Shown one piece after another: positions 11,330-22,437 of a stretch of DNA of 64,000 nt. Source of the stretch: Hordeum vulgare subsp. vulgare. Lineage: Eukaryota; Streptophyta; Magnoliopsida; Poales; Poaceae. Position 1 is the stretch's first letter. Each line of letters starts with the position of its first letter. The position numbers and the translations under genes are program-made. The notes beneath the pieces were generated by a model. That model saw only the letters and a program-made list of their open reading frames with translations, searched no databases and was not told where the DNA came from. Location of the stretch: contig NC_058522.1 of assembly GCF_904849725.1 (NCBI RefSeq), forward strand, positions 456,446,844 to 456,510,843. Direction: 5' to 3'.

Positions 11330-12660
11330 TCCATTTATTTCTATTCTTTGTTTGTTCTTTTCTTTTTCTTTTTTCTTAATTCGTTTCTTTCTTATATTCA
11401 AGTTTAATTTCTATTTTTACAAAAGTTCATACTCTAAAATTTGTTCAAAACCTAAAAAATGGTTCGTGCTTTTAAAAAAAGTTCAACCATTTAAACATGG
11501 CTGTGTTTTCAAAGTTGTTCATAAATTCTAAAATTTTCAAATTTTTAAAAGAGAATTCTGGAATTTCCAAAAATGTTTCTATTATTCAAAAAATGTTCAG
11601 AAATGTTTCCTATTTTAACTTTTTTTATGTTTCAACAATTGTCCACAAAATGTCAATTTTTCATGATTTCAAAAAATATTCATGTTTTCGGAAAATGATC
11701 TTTTTTCAAATTTTGTTTGGTATATTTTCTTTCAAATTTTCACAACTTCTCAGAAATTGTTTGGAATTTTGAAAAATATTTGTCCTTTCAAAAATAGTTG
11801 ACAATTTTCAAAAAGTGTTCATGTTTGCATTTTTTGCAGCATTTCCAATATTGTTCGCAAATTTTCAAAAAAATCGTTTTCAAATTTTATTTATGTTTTC
11901 GAAAAATTTGCTAGGGTTATGTAAAAATTATTTGGAACTTCAAAAAATGTTCCCGTACGATCATGTTTTGATTGTTTAGGAGTTACAAAAAATGTTTCCG
12001 CTTCAAAAATGGTTCACAAATTTCAAATCATGTTCGTGTTTTAAAGTTTCTTCCGGGGTTTATTTTTTTTTATTTTCCAAATTTTGTTGTGGAATTAGAA
12101 AATATGTTCCCATATCAAAATATGTTCATGATTTTCAGAAAAATGTTCCGCGGACACAAACAATGTTCAGGATTTGAAAATTTGTTTAGCTTTTCAAAAT
12201 ATTTTCAAAGTTGCAAAATTTTGTGCACATTTTTCAGAAATTGTTTGCAATTTCGAATAATGTTCTGAATTTCAAAATTTGTTCGCATTGTCAAAAAGTT
12301 TGGAGTATCAAAATTTGTTCATCTTTTCAAAATTGTTTGAAATGTTATTTTTTCCTCCGTTTTTATAGTTTTATTATCTTTAATAAATACAATCCTATTT
12401 CTAAAGATTGTTCCTGTTTAGAAAAATGTTCTCATTTTTCAAGAATTGTTCACAGATTCAAAAGATGTTCACAAATTAAAAAATATATGTTTATTTCTAA
12501 TTATGTTCGTGGTTTTATATTTTGGTAGGAATCTGGAAAATTGTTTCAGTTTTCAAAACTTGTTCGCAGATTGAAAATATTATTCGGGATTTCAAAATTT
12601 GTTCAAGTTTCCAGAAACATTTGGAATAAAAAATGCTTATAATACCAAAATTCATTTTCA
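11330..12660 (+). repeat. T-rich low-complexity tract with TTTCAAAAA/TGTTC motifs
   Basis: About 1.3 kb of strand-asymmetric sequence is dominated by short variants of TTTCAAAAATGTTC, with irregular spacing and heavy decay. The long plus-strand open frames here are Phe/Lys-rich artefacts of this composition. This kind of tract is common in Triticeae intergenic DNA. A shorter, similar tract lies at about 25960-26240. Confidence 0.65.
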
Positions 12661-12965
12661 TTTGCAAAACAATAATCGGCCTCTAATTATTTTCTAGCTC
12701 TTGCCGGTTTGCTACATTAGTTTTTTTTAGGAAGGTTCACTACATTAGTTGAATACGAACGGCTAAAGCACTAGTGGGCCAGCCCAATCAGACAGCCGCC
12801 TATGCGTTGCCCCGCCAATCTGCCGCAGAGAGCGGCATGTCATATAGGAGGTCCCTTTGTTTTCATCATCGCTGTTCTAATTGTTCCCCTCTAGATCCTA
12901 AAAAGGAACCCCCTCTAAAAAAATCATTATTTTACTAGTATTTCGTTGGTTTTAAAATAAACTAG

Positions 12966-13063
12966 TACTCCCTTCATCTCAAATTAAGTGATTCAACTCT
13001 GTACTAACTTTAATAAAAAAAATAATACAAAGTTAAGTCATTTAATTCGAGACGGAGGGACTA
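12966..13063. mobile_element. Short Stowaway-type MITE
   Basis: Ends TACTCCCTTCATCTC and GAGACGGAGGGA, with TA at both borders. The interior is a foldback (AATTAAGTGATTCAACT against AGTTAAGTCATTTAATT). It lies about 430 bp upstream of the HVA22-like start codon, within possible promoter range. Confidence 0.75.
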
Positions 13064-13226
13064 CTATTTTGCATTTCTCCCTCTTGTCTTGTGCCTCGAA
13101 TTCTTGGTGCATTTCGCAGGCTCTGGGTCTGGGGCTGGCTCTCCATGAAGAAACACTGTTATTTTTTAGGAGTCCCTGAAGAGACGACATTTTTTGGCGG
13201 GTTTGTTGCCTCGTGAAAAGGCGCAT

Positions 13227-13234
13227 CACGTGGC
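13227..13234 (+). promoter_or_regulatory. ABRE (CACGTGGC) upstream of the HVA22-like gene
   Basis: A G-box/ABRE core CACGTGGC lies about 265 bp upstream of the start codon. A second ACGT-containing site, GCCACGTCC, is near 13340. Barley HVA22 is a classic ABA-induced gene with ABRE-type promoter complexes, so ABA or stress control is a reasonable inference, but the coupling element was not identified. Confidence 0.45.
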
Positions 13235-13497
13235 AACCGTAGCGTGCTCCCTCCCATGGCCGAGAGGGAAGCACCCACGCAACGCGATTCGAGCCCGGTT
13301 GATCTGGTCGGGCGGGCCAGGGCCCCGATCCAGCCTTGGACGCCACGTCCAAGCTAGGCACCCGATGCCATTGCCATCCCCTTCTCTGTCATCGTTAAAA
13401 ACCGAGCGCCTCTCCCCGCTCCTTCAAACCATATTCCGCACCATCACGATCGAGCAGTACATTTTCCTTCAGGGTCGCGGTGAGCTCCGGCGCCGGG

Positions 13498-14357
13498 ATG
13501 GCGAAGGGTACATGGGCGCTCATCTGCCACCTCCACGCCATTGCAGGGTACGCACATGCATGAGCATGACAGAGCTCACGACTCGTGAATTCTTCCGTTT
13601 CCATCGCTTGTTTTTGCTAATCTGGTGGATCATGGGTGCTTCTCTTTCCTCTGCAGGCCGAGCCTGACCCTGGTATACCCGCTGTAAGTGAACATTCATT
13701 CATGTCGACCGTTGCACCTTGCAGCGGTTAACTGTGAGGGTTGGTGGTAAGATCTGTGGGGTGGGTGTATGTGTAAGCTGTTGGCTTTGATCAGGTACGC
13801 GTCCATCTGCGCGATGGAGAGCACGTCCAAGCTGGACGACGGCCAATGGCTGGCCTACTGGATAATCTACTCCTTCATCGCCCTCTTCGAAATGGCAGCC
13901 GAGCAAGTCCTCTACTGGTAATTAAAATCATCGTGGAAATGGAATGCTGTCTGTTCTCTCCTTTTCAGTTAGCAAAATGTGCATGCTCTTTCCTGGAGTC
14001 CTAGCTGCCAACATTTTGCTCCGCATGCAGAAAAGATGATGGTGTCGATCTTGCAGGATACCGCTGTGGTACGAGGTGAAGCTGCTATTCGTGGCGTGGC
14101 TGGTGCTGCCGCAGTTCAGGGGCGCGTCCTTCATCTACGAGAAGTTCGTCAGGGAGCAGATCAGGAAGCACGGGGTGATGCTGCACGAGCACCACGGCCA
14201 CGGGTCGCACGTACTCAAGGTACTGAAAGCTCATCACGCCGTGTTTCTCCGTCGCCTTTCCGAAATGCATCTTGGTCGAGGACGCTTAAGCATCTTGGTT
14301 GCTTACTTGCTTTATTATTATTTGCCGAACGTGCAGGCTGAGCATGGCGTGCACTGA
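13498..14357 (+). CDS. HVA22: HVA22-like (TB2/DP1/REEP family) ER membrane protein
   Basis: Five exons with GT-AG introns: 13498-13547, 13657-13683, 13795-13917, 14057-14219 and 14337-14357 (TGA at 14355-14357), giving 127 aa; barley HVA22 is about 130 aa. The family shapes tubular ER membranes and regulates vesicle traffic, and barley HVA22 is induced by ABA and drought. Visible family features are AGPSLTLVYPLYASICAMES (16-35), DDGQWLAYWIIYSF (40-53), VLYWIPLWYEVKLLFVAWL (64-82), and LPQFRGASFIYEKFVREQIR (84-103). Hydrophobic segments fall near 15-32, 44-68 and 75-86. The tail after 105 is His-rich. All splice joins keep the frame with no stop, so the copy looks functional. The 27-base second exon is unusually small but preserves the GPSLTLVYPL motif. 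Confidence 0.9.
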
Positions 14358-14684
14358 GGAGCAAGCTCGCCGGGAGAATGTCTGTCTGTCCGCCGACGAC
14401 GAGCCTTTACCAAACCGCCTGATCCGGGATCACCTTCCGAGCCGGCGTTGTCGTTGTTGATTATATGGTGTGAGACGTTGGAGAGAACATCGGGTTGGGT
14501 TACGATGCAATACCTGCTAATTCGACGGTCCCTTGTATATTTTTTTAAAATAATAACGAAAGGATTCGTGTTCTTTGTGATCAATAAATTTGTATGGTAC
14601 TGGTTCCGCACGTTAGGGATAGCTCATTCATTCATCGATTTCCTAGATTTGTTCATGAAGTTCGCGACAATTGTACATGCATTC

Positions 14685-14860
14685 TACTCCCTTCGTAAGT
14701 AGATTAAAGATGTACATATAAGACCTTTTAGAGATTCTATTATGAACTGCATACGTAGCAAAATGAGTGAATTTATATGTTAAGATATGTCTACATACAT
14801 TCGTATGTAGTTCATAGTGAAATCTCTAGAAGATTTTTATATTTAAAAACGGAGGGAATA
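14685..14860. mobile_element. Stowaway-type MITE downstream of the HVA22-like gene
   Basis: Begins TACTCCCTTCGTAAG and ends AAAACGGAGGGAATA with TA borders. Internal complementarity includes AGAGATTCTATTATGAACT (left) against AGTTCATAGTGAAATCTCT (right). It lies about 330 bp after the stop codon and may affect the 3' end of the transcript. Confidence 0.75.
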
Positions 14861-15306
14861 GATAACTTCGTCTTTTTTTTGCTTTTTTTTTTACGGGTTT
14901 GGTCATGGTACTTACGGAAAAGGTTTCCAGGAAATAAAAAAACTACGTTTTTCTTATGGGGAATCACAAAACTACTTTACCTCATGCATACACAAATTTA
15001 GGAAATATTCATGAATAAATATAGGAAATTGATCAATAACATATTTTCTAGTGCTATGTAAATTACCTCATGCAGCCTTTTTGCGAAAACCCCCTTGATT
15101 TTTTATTTCAACTAAAAAAACTACTATGTACATATAAGAAGGCATTTTATTTTTCTGCTTCTATGACACATAGGGTCCAGCTGTCAGTAATGAAAAGTTA
15201 AACATAAATAAGACGGCCTCAACGTATCGAACTCGTGACCAACTACTAGAATGCTGGAGGGTCAACAAGTCCACCACTAACACTATTTTGGACAATTTAA
15301 TATTAA
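14861..15306. other. AT-rich flank to the Helitron insertion
   Basis: No gene is visible. Near 15210-15240 the sequence GACGGCCTCAACGTATCGAACTC resembles a reversed, decayed tRNA T-arm region, as in some tRNA-derived repeats, but no cloverleaf could be built. Confidence 0.3.
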
Positions 15307-15307
15307 C

Positions 15308-17719
15308 TAGTTCGTTGCCCATGCGTTGCCACGGGAAAACAACAATTACTGATGCATTTTAAAAAAAATCAACGTGTAACAAATTATATTTTCACTTTTA
15401 TGTTGAGTAGAGCACCATTATGATTTTATGATGTTACATGCAATGGAGTAGAGCTATGTAATATGTTGCTCACAGGAGATGTGCCTAAGACGAGATGCTG
15501 CTCACAACAGCTTATTTCAGCACAACCTTTATCTGAAACCTGCACATAAGGGCATAAACTATGGAAGCATCACCATTCGGTGGTTTCATGTCCCCCACGT
15601 AGGCTTGTATCCGTGAAGCCATCGTTTTGCACAACTTTCACCCAACGGAAGCATCTGCAGCATGTGGGTCCCATGTTTCTTCCCCTCTCTTACTTTCCCC
15701 ACCTATTTCACTTTCCCCTCCTCATGCATTAACGAGAGGCAAACATTGACCTGCCCTTGAATGCCCGTACGTTGTTACGGGACAACATAATAATACCGTT
15801 TTAGGTGTAGTTTGTTAAGGTGTTATATTAAGGTCATGTCGTTCTATACTTTTCCTTGACAAGCATCTTATTTTTCCCCACTGGATAAGCCTTGCTCTCC
15901 TTTGTCCGTCTTGTATCTCAATCCGCTCCTTCCCTCGAACTTCATTGTTGTCGCTCTACTTCTTACCTAGTGCGTTGTCACGAAATATAAGACCATACTG
16001 ACACAAATAATTGTGCGAATTTTCTATGTTTATCCAACAACATGACGTCATGTTTTTTTCAAACACGACACTTTTTGTGGATAGGGGTGATTAACAAATA
16101 TCATCCACTTATTTCCTTTCGTTCATATGACTACTTTACCACACTTTTCTTGGAAGAAGACAAAACGACATCTTTGTCTCGCTTGTTTCTTCTCCAGCTG
16201 CACTCTTTTCATATGTCATTTCTGTAACATTATCGTTAAGTATGTCATCTTGCTTTAACATCATTAAAGATATTTCTCAACTTTAGCAAATCTCACTTTA
16301 CTACAAGAGCTGATGACCTTCTTCGACCTTAGCAAATCTCACTTACTACAAGAGAGGAATTATTTCAAATACCCCATTAACTAAAATGCCACATTCTTTA
16401 AATTTCACCCATTTTATTACACCATGCACATTGCCGCATGATGACTTGTTGCGTATAAACTTAACTGTAAAACGTGGTTGGTACGGATCCAAAATCATTG
16501 TCTTTACTGGGCATCTCACACACTACTTCTCTACAATCAATTCTTATCGGCGGGGTCTTCCATGTATACAGAGATGACGAGCACACACATTCAATGCCGC
16601 CACCTCTCCCTCCTTCCTCTATCGCCCCGCATCACCCACCTTGGAACTGCAAAATAGAACTCATTTATATGACAAGTGTTCTTCTAAGTGCCATATATTT
16701 TCACTTGCAATATTTCTTTCAGCAGATATATTTCAACATTTTCTTGTGTACTTGAAATTAATGGGTAACTCGTTAGCATGCAATTTGGTAGCTCATTGCA
16801 CAATATGATTATCCTCTCACAAGTTCTTGCTCCGAGAGGAGATTCTAGAATTATATTTGGCAAAACCAGTATAAGTTGTACAACATCGGTTGAAAGAATG
16901 TGGGGAGCCTTGTGCAATATATCTTGGGGTAAAAAGAAAGCCAACATAAGGGAACAATGCAGACATGTTGAAGAGTTGATAAAAAAAAACTTGTTGAAGA
17001 GCTTGCACTTGCAAGAAGCTAGTCTTTTAGTATACGCAGTTTAAGTATCATGTTCTTCCTCTCAACATCATATAACCATAATAGAATATAAATTGCAGCG
17101 AAATCTTGTAGAGCTTAGCTAACAAACTACAGAGATCGGATAAATCTCAATAAAAAAATAACAATAGGACCTCGACAAAGATCAGGCAAATCGATCCAAA
17201 CTGTAGTTGCCTACGTAATGTTGCTTATGTGTCACATACTCACATTGATAGTTAGGTAAACTGGCTAAGTATAAGAGAATGGAAGTCTAATAAAATAATA
17301 ATGATGCCAGATCAAATGCATGCTTGTATCTGTTGTTTCTCATTCAACCATCTATAAATTATTGAAATACTACTAACCATATATGTGCAAAGCATGACTG
17401 GACATAATAAACATGAAAACAATATAGTTATCTTAACATCTATAAGTATATTGCCTTGTTTTTTTGGATGTTTTCTTGCATCAATAATGTTGATGTGGAA
17501 GAAAACTATAAAAAACATGTAGTTTAGAAAACTGGTTTAGAAATGCTAGTAGATATTAGATGGCAACATATTACAGAAACAAAAGAAAATAAGTACACAT
17601 ATATTGATCACTGTAATTATGTTGAATCAAAAAACATTGTTCAGAATTTTCTTGAGAGCAGAAAACTGAAACTCATTTTGGTAAAGAAATATCTCATAAA
17701 GAACCAGTAAGCAATAGTT
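15308..17719. other. Helitron interior, 3' third; no gene recognised
   Basis: AT-rich non-coding sequence. It contains two further motifs like Helitron 3' hairpins read on the minus strand (CCCGTAACAACGTACGGG at about 15764-15781 and CGTGACAACGCACTAG at about 15969-15984). No coding region is supportable. Confidence 0.45.
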
Positions 17720-17940
17720 CTTGTCCACAACCATTGGATCATTGTACTCGGAGGGCCATAAGTACACTGTCTATATCCATACAAATATATACACGAGTTT
17801 GTTGGGATACTTCTGATTTGAGTTGTTCAAAAACTTTAATCTAATTTCATAATTACCAATCCAATGGTTGTGGACAAGTTATATATCCTCCCCTAGTCAC
17901 TTTGGATGGCTCAAATCTGAAGTATCCCAGCCAACTCGTG
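17720..17940. repeat. Two interleaved inverted repeats
   Basis: CTTGTCCACAACCATTGGAT (from 17720) is complemented by ATCCAATGGTTGTGGACAAG (17859-17878). CGAGTTTGTTGGGATACTTC (from 17794) is complemented, with a few mismatches, by the copy at 17910-17940. The order is A-B-A'-B', so the two stems cross rather than nest. Confidence 0.7.
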
Positions 17941-18359
17941 CAGTCGTGCTTATCAATGTAGATGTTGTCTCTGAACTTATCAATGTTTTCTTTTATGTAG
18001 TCTGTAGAAATACTGAACTTATATGTGAAATTTCTTAAGTGTTGTATTGTGTTCCCTAGGAAAGTATGCGGCTGTCACTTGTGTCTGGGGGAACAAGTTA
18101 AGTTTTTAACGGTTTAAAAGTTCTAAAAAGTCATGAAATAATACTGGAGCATCACAACAATGATGTAAGATGATCCATGAGTTATTTTATTATTTATATT
18201 TTGAGTATTCATACCGAAACAACTTAACCCGGCTACACTCAGTGTGTATTGTAGTCTCCCCACTTGGAAAACACATGGACCAGAATATTGATAAACTAAT
18301 TACAGCAAATTTCCTTTAAACAATCTAGCTGATGAATCTCCATCCATGCTAAATTTTAG

Positions 18360-18614
18360 GTGTTGGCATTTCATGAGCACCAGAAGCCATCAAGGAATCC
18401 CAAATACGTACTTGTTCACTGTACTCATGGGCATAACCGTACTGGCTTTATGATTGTTCATTATCTAATGCGCACACAACTGTCTAGTGTTACTGAGGTG
18501 AGACAACTTATGCTTCAATTGTAATTTATCCATTTGTTGTCATATTTTTTTCCCTTGGCTAAATCTTTTGTTTGGTAGGCGTTAAATATATTTGCTCAAA
18601 GACGACCTTCATAA
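18360..18614 (+). pseudogene. mRNA-capping enzyme (RNA triphosphatase domain) fragment
   Basis: One clean exon at 18360-18497 (46 codons, flanked by AG and GT) encodes VLAFHEHQKPSRNPKYVLVH followed by CTHGHNRTGFMIVHYLMRTQ. The HCTHGHNRTG block is the cysteine-phosphatase P-loop (HCxxGxxR[T/S]G) of plant mRNA-capping enzymes, which removes the gamma-phosphate from nascent RNA before guanylylation. An 81-base intron leads in phase to ALNIFAQRRPS and then a TAA (18612-18614), where the intact enzyme continues. No other exons, start codon or guanylyltransferase domain are found nearby. It lies inside the Helitron in antisense orientation, so it is best read as a captured exon pair, not a gene. 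Confidence 0.75.
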
Positions 18615-21600
18615 CCAGAAACATAAAGAATTTTATCTGGGTATAGGTGTCTCAAGGTATACCCAAATAAGCGCCAGACTTAACATATCTTGGGTATGAC
18701 AGAAATAAATATACGAATAGATGCATGTATATGTTTAGATTTATCTAAACATATGTATGGTGTATAGTTTATTGTTGAGGGGTTCTTCGCAAAGAAAGCT
18801 CCTGTATGAGAAATATCAAACGAATTGTGGCGAGGCTCAAAAAATGTATGGTGTTGCAAGAGTGACATGAAGATTTGATATTCGTTCGGATGCGGTCTTG
18901 AACTGCATTTGCATTTGCATTTATTATAGAATAACAAGTCTAGAGATTATTTCCTTTATTTATAGATTGTCTCGCTCCGTGGCAATGTACGAGCATTCAT
19001 ATAGTTGATAGTGATTTGGTGAAGCTTAAGACCATAAATAAATCTGGACAAATCACATATCCGAGGGCTTTAATTGTTGAATTCCTTTAGGTTAAGCTCG
19101 AGATGAAACTTTTGGCGGAGATACAGTAATATACAACTTTACTTGGCTTTTAATCCATGTGGTAATGTCATTAGCGTACATGATATTTTACGCATACTAT
19201 ACACTGTTTTCTCACAACAATTGATTAGTTTCTAAGTACTAATCTTCTTTTGGTTCAGGTACAGAATTATGTGATGATGGAGGATGGAGCTGTCCTTCGA
19301 AGAATTGTTTAATGAACTAAAAATTAGAAACATCATGTCTTGTTCATGTGCCAAATCAGCATTGCAATGCGCTGACTCATGTGTGGCATCCGTCCATGTT
19401 GATTAATGGAACCTTTGATAATCAGTAGATGCATGCATCACCTATGATAATTAATATATGTCAGGTATAATATTTGTCCATGTGTTGTATTTAATTTGTA
19501 AAGTCAATGTGTGTAGCACAATGAAACGGAAAAGGTTTAAGTGGTCCATCAACAATGGTCCCAAGGCAATGGCGTTTATTTTATGTCAGTAACACATATA
19601 TTTGGGTATAACTCAATATATGTGATCCTCAAATCTAAGGAAAGTAGGACATGGGGTGGCACAGGAGAGGGGGCGGAAGGAAAATAAGGTCATTTTCCAT
19701 TCCTAAGGAACAGATCGGTTAAATATGATAATATGAATGTGAGGTGATCTGCTTGGAAGAATTTGGATGTTTTAATCATGAGTTGTCAGGCTATGTCATC
19801 CAAGGCCCACAAAAACAACATCCGTCTTTCACATCTATAAAAAATGTGATTCTAGACCAATTTGAGGATTTAAAAAATGAGCACCACAATATACTAAAAA
19901 TTTCCCAAAGAGGATGCCATTTTGGCTTCAAGTACAGAACCAAAAAACAAGCATTGAATGTGGAGCGTGTCGAGTCTTTAAGTGTCAGTCAAACTTACCG
20001 GTCAAAAAAGCCTGTGGCGGTTGTCAAGTGGACAAGAGTCTTCTCATTATGAGCGGTTTGCTCTGCACTGTCAAAATCTTCTTGTTTACCAAGCCTGGAA
20101 AAACATACCAACCGCAAAACGGACATGTCAGTGGCTTCAATTCACACGCGTGGAAATACTATTAATTTTCATTGTTGTGCGGACAAATATAACAACATCT
20201 GGATGAAGAAAAAATTCAATAGCTTCGGTGGACCATGATGATTAGAACAGAAATATTAGATAAAAAGGAGGATCGACTCTTGAAACAAAAAATCCCTTTG
20301 GGCTACTCGTATGTATCTTCTAGCATTTCAAAGAAAAAAACATGCATCTTCTTATTTTTGTTTATTACCGCTCCTTGCATAAAATAAGACTGCTACAACA
20401 GGTGCTATATACTTGAGTTACTCTATCTGTTAAAAGATGCATTTTCTTAAATATTGGAACAACTGTACGGACTCTCACAAGGTTTTCTGCAGTGCAACCT
20501 TGTAACTTTGGAAGTGGGGAGTAAAGCTCAAAGAATATCTGTGCATATCGTATGCTTGGTGATGGTGTGCAATTATGTGGAGTAAAGCTCAAAGATTATC
20601 TGTGTGTATCACACCATAATGCAATGATTTCCTTCCTACGATGAACTTTTTACCACTTTATTTAACTCCAACACTTCAAATTTAAGAGAAGCTCAAAGAT
20701 TAATATGCAGAAAAATCAGTACTGACCTGGGGTCATTGGGATCAGTTTCTTCACCATTTGTTAAGCAGGGTCAGCTTCATAATAGATGGACTGATCAGGC
20801 AAACTAGCCCATGGAGAGGTTTCTCAAACACACAAAAAAAAACTTAGAACAACAATCACTCAAACTCCCATTAGATTGATGGTTAGTTGCTCGTGCATTG
20901 CTACACATCAATTGATAAATATGTCACATCTAGATGTGTCCTAGATATATCCATAAATATTATAGTGGTTTAACATGTGTCGTGTCCTTGTGAATCGTTA
21001 TACACATCAATTGATATTGTCGAATTGTTTTCCACATCCACCGCTACTACCATAGTGGGCACATCGATATGATACATAATAATAAAAAATTTTATTCTAA
21101 AACATGGAATGTGTATTTACCCTTGATTTATTGGCACCCGAACTATTGTTTTAATCATTATATCTCTTTGGCTCTATAACACAAGAAGTTAAGGCATCAT
21201 AACCACCTCCCTTTCTTACCATCCCCAGCTTTGTATGGATCTAAATCCCATGAATATTTTTCCTGCAAAGATACTTTTGGACATTGGAAAAAATACTACA
21301 AATAACTATAATTTGATACTTGATTCTATATGATTACAATATCCACCTTTGAAACGAGGACGGGTGACACCACCGCCATTGCACACCGTGAACTCCCATT
21401 CATAATATTGCTACATGAACTTCCATCCTAGCAAAAGGAGAATTGGGAAAAATTAAAGAACAATTAAAACTACATACGAAAATGAGCTACTTGTGCTAAT
21501 GTTCCCTACAACAAAAATGGGATAACGAGCCTCTGAGCTGAATGCCAAATTTATCCAGAATTGCACAAAACTGATATATAGATTGATAAGAAACTTATAA

Positions 21601-22109
21601 ATGTGTATAATTGAACAAAACTGAATAGCATAAAACTTGAATTGTTGTTGTGGATGACAGAATGTTGAACTGGTGCCAAATTGAGTGTACTCCACGTTTT
21701 GGCACCTTTCCATATTTCAGGTTGGACTTCCATCAAACACCTTGCCAACGTTGACAAAACAAATCTGCACAAGCAAGTATTAGAAGAAAATAAAGGGCCT
21801 GAAAACCTGGACGGGCACAGCGGCAATGTGGTCCGTGAGGCCGATTCTCAAAGACGGCTGCGAAGGCACCAAGGAGGAGGGGGTCGTGGACGCCGTGATC
21901 AGGCTTCTCCGGCACGTTCTTCACCTCCACCTGCAATAGACCATGGCGTTAGGCGCCACGGATTACGGGCAATACTCTTCGCCGCCTAACCAGACATTGA
22001 AAGGAGCATCTTTGTGTGAATGAACCGCGCAGTAGTGAAAACAAGGCCGGTTTTCTTCTCCTCATACCAATCAACCCAGAAGCCAGAGCACCATCCCACT
22101 GGCTCGCCG
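18615..22109. other. Helitron interior; no gene recognised
   Basis: Mostly AT-rich. The frame at 19744-20052 (102 aa) has no recognisable domain. A minus-strand stretch at about 21807-21932 has plausible AG and GT borders and one open frame (VEVKNVPEKPDHGVHDP) and could be another captured exon, but I cannot name it. A degenerate Helitron-like motif (GTAGCAATGCACGAGC on the minus strand) lies near 20890-20905. Confidence 0.35.
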
Positions 22110-22357
22110 TCTGTGTGAATCAAGCACGAGACATGCATTAAGTCGCACAACGGCGATGGATCAATCTATCCAAAACAAGCGAGGCTGTATATACACATAC
22201 AATACATACCAAAAGAGGATGAAACCCTTGCCATCTGTGTGATTCAAGCACGAGACATGCATTAAGTTGTACAACGGCGATGGATCAATCAATCCGAAAC
22301 AAGCGAGGCTGCATATACACATATTGTACATACCAAAAGAGGATGAAACCCATAGAA
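22110..22357. repeat. Two tandem copies of a 124-bp unit
   Basis: Both copies start TCTGTGTGA and run through CAAGCACGAGACATGCATTA, GGCGATGGATCAATC, CAAGCGAGGCTG and CCAAAAGAGGATGAAACCC (starts 22110 and 22234). The copies differ at a handful of positions. The array lies just downstream of the BAHD pseudogene on its strand. Confidence 0.8.
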
Positions 22358-22437
22358 ACAAGGGATATCAGAGACGCGTTCATACGTTTCGGCACAGAAT
22401 CCTGCGCTGAACTGAGGCGAGAGAGACACAAGCATAC

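Noticed and set aside
15200..15240. tRNA-like segment
   Set aside because: Only a T-arm-like GTTCGATAC could be read on the minus strand; no acceptor or anticodon stem could be formed.
19744..20052. 102-aa plus-strand frame inside the Helitron
   Set aside because: No domain or splice support; it could be a captured fragment, but I could not identify a parent.
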